Of a stretch of 64,000 nt of DNA, positions 56,971 to 64,000 are shown piece by piece. Under the pieces are notes generated by a model. That model searched no databases. It was given only the letters and a program-made list of their open reading frames with translations, and was not told the origin of the DNA. The position numbers and the translations under genes were made by a program. Source of the stretch: Cyanobium sp. FGCU52 (GTDB lineage Bacteria > Cyanobacteriota > Cyanobacteriia > PCC-6307 > Cyanobiaceae); contig JANWUS010000058.1 in the NCBI GenBank assembly GCA_024958715.1, forward strand, positions 1 to 64,000. Direction: 5' to 3'. How positions within the stretch are numbered: position 1 is the stretch's first letter; every line of letters starts with the position of its first letter.

Positions 56971-57840
56971 GTGAAGCTGGTGCTATCCCGCAAGGGCTTC
57001 GACGCCCGCCACGGCGGCATCCCCAGCCCGATCCTGCCGGACGGCACCATGCTGCCCCTGCCGATTCCCCATCCGGGCGAGACCAACAGACTGGCCCAGA
57101 TTCCCCTGCCGCTTGGCAGCAGGCAGATCGATGAACTGGTGAGGGATCTCAGCGGTGAGCGGATGGATGGGGGCCTGCGCGTGCATGCAGATCCCCAGCT
57201 GCAGCCCCTGGCCGATGCTCTGCCGGGCTGGCGCCCGTGCCTTGGCCAGGCCGGCGTTGCCGCTGGCCATCTGCGGCGGCAGGGGGTGGGCCCGGGGGAT
57301 CTGTTCCTGTTCTTCGGCTGGTTCCGCGAGGTGGAGCAGCGCCATGGCCGTTGGGCCTACCGGCCTGGCGCCCCCGACCGGCACCTGATCTTCGGCTGGC
57401 TGGAGGTGGGGGAGGTGCTCCCCGTGGGCCAGGATCCAGGCCACGGCCTGGCGCTGCACCCCTGGCTGGAGGCCCATCCCCATCTTCAGCGGGCCGATCT
57501 GCGGGCCGATCCCCACAACACCCTGTACCTTGCGGCCCCCGCCTCGCGGCTGGCGTCGGTTGCCGGGCAGGCGGCCGGTCGCTTCAGGCGGGCCACTCCT
57601 CGGCGGCGGCTCACGGCTCCGGATGCCCCTGGCCGCAGCCTCTGGCGGCTGCCCGGCTGGTGGTTGCCGCTGACTGGCTCACCCTCTCTCAGTTACCACC
57701 GCGATCCCGGGCTGTGGCGGCGCCAGGGCGATGCCGTGCTGCTGAAGTCGGCGCGCATCGGCCAGGAGTTCGTGATCGAACTGCCGGCGACGGGTCCCCA
57801 CCGCGACTGGCTGGCAGCGGTCATCGCCGGCGGACCCTGA
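56971..57840 (+). CDS. Nmad3 (nucleotide-modification-associated) domain protein
   Basis: The 289-residue protein begins KLVLSRKGFDARHGGIPSPI and LPDGTMLPLPIPHP, the recognisable N-terminus of the Nmad3 domain, with FLFFGWFREVEQ in the middle and SLSYHRDPGLWRRQGD near the end. Nmad3 was predicted from gene neighbourhoods to be linked to modified nucleotides; activity is not established to my knowledge. It starts with GTG 34 bases after tpiA and lies 66 bases before folP. Confidence 0.7.
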   Translation: MKLVLSRKGFDARHGGIPSPILPDGTMLPLPIPHPGETNRLAQIPLPLGSRQIDELVRDLSGERMDGGLRVHADPQLQPLADALPGWRPCLGQAGVAAGHLRRQGVGPGDLFLFFGWFREVEQRHGRWAYRPGAPDRHLIFGWLEVGEVLPVGQDPGHGLALHPWLEAHPHLQRADLRADPHNTLYLAAPASRLASVAGQAAGRFRRATPRRRLTAPDAPGRSLWRLPGWWLPLTGSPSLSYHRDPGLWRRQGDAVLLKSARIGQEFVIELPATGPHRDWLAAVIAGGP

Positions 57841-57906
57841 GCGCGGCGGGCCGCCCGCTCCCCTCAGGGTGGAGCTCCAGGATGGGCGGCATCTGCTTCC
57901 CTGCCG

Positions 57907-58803
57907 ATGGACCCGGCGGCTTCCCCCGTTCCTGCGGAGCGTCCCCTGCTGCCCGATGGATCCCGCACCTGGGTGATGGGGATCCTCAACCTCACGCCGG
58001 ATTCCTTCAGCGACGGGGGCCGTTTCGATCGTCCGGAGGCGGCGGCCCGCCAGGCTCAGCGGATGCTGGCGGCCGGGGCGGATGTGCTGGATCTCGGCGC
58101 CCAGAGCACCCGGCCGGGGGCCGCCGAGATCGGGGCGGAGGCGGAACTGGAGCGGTTGCTGCCGGTGCTGCGGGCGGTCCGCAGCGCCCATCCCGCTGCC
58201 CTGCTGTCGGTGGATACCTTCCACGCCGCCGTGGCTGAGGTGGCCCTGGCGGAGGGGGCCGACTGGCTGAACGACGTACGCGGTGGCAGTGCCCTGCGCG
58301 ATCCGGCGATGGCTGCCGTGGTGGCCGCCGCCGGCTGCCCCTATGTGCTGATGCACAACCGGGGCGACAGCCGCGCCATGGATGGCCTGGCGGTGTATGA
58401 GGATGTGATGGCGGAGGTGAGGGCCGAGCTGCTGGCCGCCACCGACCAGCTGGTGGCTGCCGGTGTGTCGTCGGGCCGGATTCTCTGGGACCCCGGCCTG
58501 GGCTTTGCCAAGACCGCGGAACAGAACCTGGTGCTGCTGCGCGGGCTCGATCGCCTCGCGGCCGAGGGTTTTCCGCTGCTGGTGGGCCCGTCGCGCAAGC
58601 AGTTCATCGGCACGGTGCTGGAGGAACCGCGCCCCCGGGCTCGGCTGTGGGGAACGGCGGCGGTCTGTGCCCTGGCGGTCAGCCGGGGTGCCGCCGTGCT
58701 GAGGGTTCACGATGTGGGCCCGATCGTGCAGACCGTACGCATGACGGATGCGCTGTGCCGGCAGGATCTGCGTGTCTGCTCACCGGGAGCGGCCATGGCT
58801 TGA
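57907..58803 (+). CDS. folP: Dihydropteroate synthase
   Basis: The 298-residue enzyme has GILNLTPDSFSDGGRF, AGADVLDLGAQSTRPGA, the LNDVRGGSAL element, PYVLMHNRGD, LWDPGLGFAKT and the C-terminal VGPSRKQFIGTVL. It condenses DHPPP with p-aminobenzoate in folate synthesis. A 21-residue Pro-rich N-terminal stretch precedes the fold. Full length. Confidence 0.97.
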   Translation: MDPAASPVPAERPLLPDGSRTWVMGILNLTPDSFSDGGRFDRPEAAARQAQRMLAAGADVLDLGAQSTRPGAAEIGAEAELERLLPVLRAVRSAHPAALLSVDTFHAAVAEVALAEGADWLNDVRGGSALRDPAMAAVVAAAGCPYVLMHNRGDSRAMDGLAVYEDVMAEVRAELLAATDQLVAAGVSSGRILWDPGLGFAKTAEQNLVLLRGLDRLAAEGFPLLVGPSRKQFIGTVLEEPRPRARLWGTAAVCALAVSRGAAVLRVHDVGPIVQTVRMTDALCRQDLRVCSPGAAMA

Positions 58804-58853
58804 CAACAGTCAGGCCCCCTAGGTTTCTTGGAATACGGTGAAACTCCAGACAA

Positions 58854-59696
58854 ATGTCTTCCCCGGCTGCTGTGCCAAGTCCCTCAACATTGGCTGCCGA
58901 TCCCTCGATGGCGGTGACCATCCTGGTGCCGTTTCTGTTCAAGCTTGCCGGTGCTGTTGCCCTCTGGATCGTGGGCACCTGGCTGATCCGACTAGCCCTC
59001 AAGGTGCTGCGCCGCGCCTTTAACAAGAGCACGCTCGATCCCACCCTGATCGGCTTCCTGCTCAACATCCTCGGTGCTCTGCTGCGCGTGGTGCTGGCGG
59101 TGGCCATCCTCGGCTTCTTCGGCATCCAGACGGCCAGCTTTGCCGCCCTGCTGGCCGGTGCCGGGGTGGCGATCGGCGCCGCCTGGAGCGGCATGCTCAG
59201 CAACTTCGCGGCCGGCGTCTTCCTGCAGATCTTCCGGCCGGTGAGCAGCGGTGATTTCGTCACCGCCGGTGGCGTCACCGGCACCGTGGAGGAGATCGGC
59301 ATGTTCGTGACCACCGTTCTGGCGCCGGACAACGTGCGCCACATCATTCCCAACGGCAAGTTCTTCGGCGACACGATCGTCAACTATTCCTCCCACCCCT
59401 TCCGCCGTGTCGAGCTGGAGGCCCAGCTCGACAGCAGCGCCGACGTGAATCGCGCCATCGCCCTGCTCAAGGATGCCCTCAAGTCGGTGCCTAATCAGTA
59501 TCCCGGCAAGGAAGCCGATGTGGAACTGCTTACCTTCACGGAGCGAGGCCCACGTCTGGCGGTTCGTCCTTACACCAGCAACGACAACTACTGGCAGGTG
59601 TACTTCGACTCCAACCGCGTGATCGCTGATACCCTCAGCAAGCACGGCTTCCCGGTGCCCCGGCTCCCGGTGCAGCTTGGTCAGGCGGCCAACTAG
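58854..59696 (+). CDS. MscS-type mechanosensitive channel
   Basis: The 280-residue protein has helices near 20-45, 62-85 and 85-110, the pore-lining TM3 with small-residue packing (LLAGAGVAIGAAWSGMLS), then FRPVSSGDFVTAGGVTGTVE and IPNGKFFGDTIVNYS of the MscS beta domain. It releases solutes at osmotic downshock. No extra N-terminal helices, so it is the minimal MscS size. A TTGACA-like sequence lies 54 bases upstream of the ATG but without a well-spaced -10. A strong terminator follows. Confidence 0.9.
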   Translation: MSSPAAVPSPSTLAADPSMAVTILVPFLFKLAGAVALWIVGTWLIRLALKVLRRAFNKSTLDPTLIGFLLNILGALLRVVLAVAILGFFGIQTASFAALLAGAGVAIGAAWSGMLSNFAAGVFLQIFRPVSSGDFVTAGGVTGTVEEIGMFVTTVLAPDNVRHIIPNGKFFGDTIVNYSSHPFRRVELEAQLDSSADVNRAIALLKDALKSVPNQYPGKEADVELLTFTERGPRLAVRPYTSNDNYWQVYFDSNRVIADTLSKHGFPVPRLPVQLGQAAN

Positions 59697-60094
59697 GAAG
59701 CAAAGTTGCTGGGGCCAACCCACTCACTCCTTTCGGTTTCTCACGCTTCGGGCCTGGCTCTCTCTGCCAGGCCTTTTTTTGTCTGCACTCCTGCCCGCAA
59801 CGCCCCTGACGTGACCCCTGCTCCAACGCGTCATCGGTGTGGGCGGTTCCAAGCCATCATCAAACCCAGCTCCCCCAGAGCCGCCACTCCCCCTGACCCC
59901 GCCCCCGCTGACGATGCCACCCCAGCTGGGGGGGGGGGGAGCCACCCTTGCGCAAGGAGGGGGCATCATCGCGGCGGCGTTCCTCGCAGGCTGGCTTGTT
60001 CCTCGCGAAAGCAGGCTGCGGAATCGAGGCACTGAAGAATGCCCCCCGTCCGTATCTGAACGCGTCTGCACAAGAGGTGGAGATCCTTGGAGGA
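59697..60094. other. Gap between mscS and chlH with an 11-G tract
   Basis: This 398-base stretch holds a terminator (59751-59780), then Pro/Ser-coding low-complexity sequence and a run of 11 G at 59929-59939. A frame from GTG 59839 encodes a Pro/Gly-rich peptide with a possible membrane segment (GGGIIAAAFLAGWLV) but runs antisense into chlH; I do not call it as a gene. No promoter is visible. Confidence 0.5.
59751..59780 (+). terminator. Intrinsic terminator of mscS
   Basis: Eight-base perfect arms (ggcctggc at 59751-59758 and gccaggcc at 59766-59773) with a seven-base loop, followed by seven T. It lies about 55 bases after the mscS stop. Confidence 0.9.
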
Positions 60095-63000
60095 TCAGAC
60101 CTCCGTCACCCCCTCGATCCGGTCTTCGATCTCCTGGTAGATCTCCTGCAGCTGGGCGATGTTCTCCTCGCTGGTTTCCCAGTAGCCACGGCCGTTCACC
60201 TCCAGCAGGGTGCCCACGATGCGGCGGAAGCTGTGGGGGTTGAGCTCCATCAGCCGCTTGCGCATCTCCGGGTCGTTGATGAAGGTGTCGTTGGCCTCCT
60301 CGTACACGAAGTTGTCGACCTGGCCGCTGGTGGCACTCCAGCCGAGGGTGAAGTTGAGTCGCTTGGCCACCTCGCGCACGCCCTCGTAACCGGAGTTGAG
60401 CATGCCCTCATACCACTTGGGATTGAGCAGCTTGGTGCGCGAATCCAGGCGGATCGTTTCGCTCAGGGAGCGCACCTGGGCGTTGGCCGTGGTGGTGTCG
60501 GCGATGTAGCTGGCCGGAGCCTTGCCGTCGTCGCGGAGGTTCGCGATCAGCTTGGTGGGATCGGAATCGAAGTAGTGGCTCACATCGGTGAGCGAGATCT
60601 CAGCCGAATCCAGGTTCTGGAAGGTGACATCGGCCGTTTTCATCGCCGATTCGAACACTTCGCGGTTCTGATTCATCTCGCCGGGATTGTCGGCGTTGAA
60701 GGCGAAGGTTTTGCGGGAGAGGTACATCTCCTGCAGCTCGCCCTCCTCCTCCCAGGTGCTGTTCTCCACCGCCAGGTTCACGTTGGAGGAATAGCTGCCG
60801 CTGGCGTTGGAGAACACGCGGGTGGCCGCTTCGCGCAGCTCGATGCCCTGGGCCTTCGCCTGCTCCTGGGCGTGCTTGCGCACGAAGTTCATCTCCAAAG
60901 GCTCATCGGCCTCGGCCGCCATCTTCACCCCCTGATCGATCAGGGCCATCTGGTTGATGAACAGATCGCGGAACACCCCCGAGCAGTTCACCACCACGTC
61001 GATGCGGGGCCGGCCCAGCTCCTCCAGCGGGATCAGCTCCAGCTTGTTCACCCGGCCCAGGGAATCGGGCAGCGGCCGCACGCCGATGAACCAGAGGATC
61101 TGGGCCAGGGATTCGCCGTAGGTCTTGATGTTGTCGGTGCCCCAGAGCACGCAGGCGATCGTTTCCGGCCAGGTGCCCTGCTCGGCTTTCTGGCGCTCGA
61201 TCAGTCGATCCACCACCACCTTGGCGGCGGCGATGGCGGCGCGGGTGGGGATCGCCTGGGGGTCGAGGGCGTGGATGTTCTTGCCGCTGGGCAGCACACC
61301 GGGGTTGCGGATCGGATCACCGCCGGGACCCGGCAGCACGTATTCGCCGTCGAGGGCCCGCAGCAGGCTCTCCATCTCCATGTCGGCGCAGATCTGCTCG
61401 AGGCAGAAGCGCAGGTAGGCGAAGGTGCGATCGAGCTCCGCCTGATCCACCTCGCCGAAGCCGGCGCTGCTGCAGGCCGCCAGCCAGGGGCTGCGGAAGC
61501 GGATGCCGAAGCGCTCCAGCAGCTCGAACAACCAGCCGAAGTTGCGGCGCAGGGTGACGCGGCCATCGGCGCCGGTGACCTCCTTCACCATCGCGCCCAA
61601 CGCGGCGCGGCAGGTTTCGGTGATCAGGCGATTGAGCTCCACGTCGGCGAGCACGCCGGCGTCGTTGCCCTTGTACACCTCCTGGATGCTGCGCCCCCGG
61701 CACTCGGCCAGCAGGCCCGGCAGCGAGCGCAGCCCTTCCTCCTCCCGCTCCAGGGCGGCGATGTTCACCAAGGTGGCGATCGCCTCCTCGGCGGTGGGGG
61801 GCTTGCCGATGGTGTGCAGGCCGCAGGGCAGCAGGCGGCTCTCGATCTCCATCAGCTGGCGGTACACCGCCCCCACCACGCCGTCGCGCGCGTCCTGGTC
61901 GAGCTCAGCCGCATCGGCCTCGGGCAGGACCACGTCCTTGTCGAGGTTGCACTGGCGCGCCGTTTCCACGATCGCGTTCACGATCTGCACGCCCCGGGAG
62001 CTCTCGCGCAGCTGCTGATAGCTGCCCACCAGCTCGCCCAGCTCCTTGAGACCCTTGTAGAGGCCGGCGTTCTCCGCCGGCGGTGTGAGGTAGCTGATGG
62101 TGGAGGCGTAGCCCCGACGCTTGGCGATCGTGGCCTCCGACGGGTTGTTGGCGGCGTAGTAGTAGAGGTTCGGCAGGGCGCCGATCAGCGAATCGGGATA
62201 GCAGGTTTCGCTCATGCCCATCTGCTTGCCCGGCATGAACTCCAGCGAGCCGTGGGTGCCGAAATGCAGCACCGCATCGGTCTGCCAGACCTTCTCCAGG
62301 TAGGTGTAGTAGGCGGCGAAGCCGTGGTGGGGGCTGGCGCTGCGGGAGTAGAGCAGGCGCATCGGATCACCCTCGTAGCCGAAGGTGGGCTGCACCCCCA
62401 CGAACACGTTGCCGAAGTGGCGGCCGTAGATCAGCAGGTTGGTGCCGTCGGAGTTGAGGTTGCCTGGGGGCTTGCCCCAGTTCTCCTCCAGACGCTCGGA
62501 GTAGGGGGTGAGCCGTTCGTATTCCGCCACGCTCATGCGGTGGGCGATCGCCAGCTCCGGCGCCCCTTCCATCGCTTCGGGGTCCTTGAGCACGGCCTCC
62601 ATCAGGGCCTTGGGCGTACGCGGCATGTCGGCGATGGTGTAGCCCTTGGCCTTCATCTCCTCCAGCACCCGGAAGATCGAGCCGAACACATCCAGGTAGG
62701 CGGCGGTGCCCACGTTGCCCTTGTCGGGCGGGAAGCTGAACACGGTGATCGCCAGCTTCTTCTCGGCGCGGGGCTTGATCCGCAGCGAGGCCCAGCGGAT
62801 GGCGCGCTCGGCGATCGCGTCCACCCGGTCCTGCAGGGTGTGGGCCTTGCCGGTGGCGTCGTCGCGGCCGCTCAGCACGATCGGCTCGATGGCGCCGTCG
62901 AGTTCAGGGATGGCGATCTGCAGCGCCACCTGCACCGGGTGCAGACCCAGGTCGCTCTCCTCCCATTCCTGGGTGGTCTGGAACACCAGGGGCAGCGCCA

Positions 63001-64000
63001 CCATGTAGGGCACGTTCAGCCGCTTCAGGGCATCGATCGCCTTGGGATGGTCCTGCCGGGCGGGGCCGCCCACCAGCGCGAAGCCGGTGAGGCTCACCAC
63101 CCCGTCGACGATCGGCTGCTCGGGGTTGAGCGGATCGTAGAAGAACTGGTTGACCGGCTTGGAGAAGTCGAGGCCCCCGCAGAACACCGGGATCACCGTG
63201 GCGCCGCGGTATTCCATCTCCTGGATCACGGCCACGTAGTGGGCCTCATCGCCCGTCACGATGTGGCTGCGCTGCAGCACCAGGCCGATCACGGGACCCT
63301 TGCGGGCCTTCTCGCTGAGATCGGAGCGGCTGGCGCTCCAGTTGAGGTATTCCTTGAGGTCTTCGAACATCCCCGGCGCCAGAGGATGCCAGATGCCCAG
63401 ATCGGGGAACACCACCGGATCGGCCACCAGCAGCTCGGGCCGGTCCGCCTCCCCGCGGGGGAACACGTACTTGTCGGCCAGCATCAACAGGAAGTTCCTG
63501 AGATTGTCGGGCGTGCCGCCCAGCCAGTACTGGAAACTGAGCATGAAGGAGCGGGCGTCCTGCGCCTTCTCCACAGGTAAGTACTTAAGAACCGTGGGCA
63601 GGGTGTTGAGCAGCTTGAGCATCGCGTCCTGGAAGCCCGCGGAGCCGCCCTTCTCCTTGCGCTTCTTCATGAACTGGGCGATGCCGCTCTTGCTCTGGCC
63701 GAGCTGGGCCATCGAGAAGGTGCCCAGCTTGTTCAGGCGCATCACCTCCGGCATGGAGGGGAACACCACCGCCGCCTTGAGGCGATCGCGATGGGGGGCG
63801 ACGGCCTCCACCACCTTCTGGGCCAGATCCTCGATGAAGATCAGCGAGGCGATGAACACGTCGGCTTCGGCCACATCGGCGCAGAAGTCGGCGTAGTTGG
63901 CGGGATCACGCAGCTCCTCGATCAGGTAGCCGCTCAGGTCGATCGCCAGGGCACCGTTCTGCTCGTTGATCGCCGTGGCGGCGGTGGTGAGGGCGTTCTG
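60095..64000 (-). CDS. chlH: Magnesium chelatase subunit H, start beyond window
   Basis: The reverse frame is open to the right edge, giving about 1301 residues of the roughly 1330 expected, so only the N-terminal end is missing. Recognisable are [50 protein letters not shown], the [20 protein letters not shown] segment and [15 protein letters not shown]. ChlH binds protoporphyrin IX and, with ChlI and ChlD, inserts magnesium in chlorophyll synthesis. The sequence matches the ChlH and not the CobN class in its GTHG and MSETCYPD context. Confidence 0.97.
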   Translation of the reverse strand, partial: QNALTTAATAINEQNGALAIDLSGYLIEELRDPANYADFCADVAEADVFIASLIFIEDLAQKVVEAVAPHRDRLKAAVVFPSMPEVMRLNKLGTFSMAQLGQSKSGIAQFMKKRKEKGGSAGFQDAMLKLLNTLPTVLKYLPVEKAQDARSFMLSFQYWLGGTPDNLRNFLLMLADKYVFPRGEADRPELLVADPVVFPDLGIWHPLAPGMFEDLKEYLNWSASRSDLSEKARKGPVIGLVLQRSHIVTGDEAHYVAVIQEMEYRGATVIPVFCGGLDFSKPVNQFFYDPLNPEQPIVDGVVSLTGFALVGGPARQDHPKAIDALKRLNVPYMVALPLVFQTTQEWEESDLGLHPVQVALQIAIPELDGAIEPIVLSGRDDATGKAHTLQDRVDAIAERAIRWASLRIKPRAEKKLAITVFSFPPDKGNVGTAAYLDVFGSIFRVLEEMKAKGYTIADMPRTPKALMEAVLKDPEAMEGAPELAIAHRMSVAEYERLTPYSERLEENWGKPPGNLNSDGTNLLIYGRHFGNVFVGVQPTFGYEGDPMRLLYSRSASPHHGFAAYYTYLEKVWQTDAVLHFGTHGSLEFMPGKQMGMSETCYPDSLIGALPNLYYYAANNPSEATIAKRRGYASTISYLTPPAENAGLYKGLKELGELVGSYQQLRESSRGVQIVNAIVETARQCNLDKDVVLPEADAAELDQDARDGVVGAVYRQLMEIESRLLPCGLHTIGKPPTAEEAIATLVNIAALEREEEGLRSLPGLLAECRGRSIQEVYKGNDAGVLADVELNRLITETCRAALGAMVKEVTGADGRVTLRRNFGWLFELLERFGIRFRSPWLAACSSAGFGEVDQAELDRTFAYLRFCLEQICADMEMESLLRALDGEYVLPGPGGDPIRNPGVLPSGKNIHALDPQAIPTRAAIAAAKVVVDRLIERQKAEQGTWPETIACVLWGTDNIKTYGESLAQILWFIGVRPLPDSLGRVNKLELIPLEELGRPRIDVVVNCSGVFRDLFINQMALIDQGVKMAAEADEPLEMNFVRKHAQEQAKAQGIELREAATRVFSNASGSYSSNVNLAVENSTWEEEGELQEMYLSRKTFAFNADNPGEMNQNREVFESAMKTADVTFQNLDSAEISLTDVSHYFDSDPTKLIANLRDDGKAPASYIADTTTANAQVRSLSETIRLDSRTKLLNPKWYEGMLNSGYEGVREVAKRLNFTLGWSATSGQVDNFVYEEANDTFINDPEMRKRLMELNPHSFRRIVGTLLEVNGRGYWETSEENIAQLQEIYQEIEDRIEGVTEV

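Noticed and set aside
58800-58805. TTGACA as a -35 box of mscS
   Set aside because: No convincing -10 hexamer lies 16-18 bases downstream, so I do not call a promoter.
59839-60094. A small Pro/Gly-rich membrane protein
   Set aside because: The frame has no stop before entering the chlH gene on the opposite strand and depends on the 11-G tract; kept only as a finding.
59948-63580. A 1210-codon open frame on the plus strand opposite chlH
   Set aside because: It is the antisense shadow of the strongly conserved chlH frame in GC-rich DNA; its translation is His/Gly/Val/Leu-rich low-quality sequence with no motif.

Overview
The window is a chromosomal segment of a high-GC picocyanobacterium of the Cyanobium/Synechococcus type. 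A nearly complete chlH (Mg-chelatase, chlorophyll synthesis) and a set of families largely confined to cyanobacteria and plastids (CGLD27/DUF1230, DUF3318, DUF2811, DUF3386, HpsJ, a pheophorbide-oxygenase-like Rieske protein) support this. Genes are densely packed, GC-rich at third positions, often start with GTG or TTG, and many neighbours overlap by four bases. I see no prophage, insertion sequence or CRISPR array.

Layout. 1-8.1 kb: alpha/beta hydrolase and FAD oxidoreductase (-), then a forward operon of ArsM-type methyltransferase, cyclopropane-fatty-acid synthase and an archease-like protein, a tandem pair of ribbon-helix-helix proteins, Hsp20 and a phosphoribosyltransferase. 8.1-16 kb: PAS-GGDEF protein, HpsJ, dienelactone-type hydrolase, a pstS split by a one-base frameshift, and a coupled operon of secreted protein, DUF429 and RluA. 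16-20.3 kb: transglutaminase, DUF1622/DUF202 membrane proteins, HAD phosphatase and AraC regulator. 20.4-25.8 kb: arylsulfatase with its own formylglycine-generating enzyme, followed by small secreted and repeat proteins, a Nif11-like peptide and a 49-residue membrane protein. 26-34.6 kb: a methyltransferase-ThiD fusion, a Pat-type acyl-CoA synthetase/acetyltransferase, universal stress protein, Rieske oxygenase, ParB-like protein and a His-tailed CbiX chelatase. 35-45.7 kb: GMC oxidoreductase, a diiron-type sensor fused to GGDEF, initiator tRNA, asparaginase, CGLD27, RsfS, DUF3318, carB. 45.7-53 kb: a reverse-strand kdp operon (kdpA-B-F-C-D, histidine kinase, NarL-type regulator). 53-64 kb: DUF3386, DUF6447, ABC exporter, S4 protein, tpiA, Nmad3, folP, MscS channel, chlH.

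The most unusual elements are the kdp operon, in which the sensor looks split into a short KdpD and a separate membrane kinase with a NarL-family regulator instead of KdpE; the in-frame TPMT-like methyltransferase-ThiD fusion; the compact AraC/sulfatase/FGE cluster whose enzymes lack signal peptides; an Nmad3 (nucleotide-modification-associated) gene between tpiA and folP; and the putative redox/oxygen-sensing metallo-lactamase-GGDEF protein. Assignments rest on reading motifs and recalled family resemblance; no database search was run.
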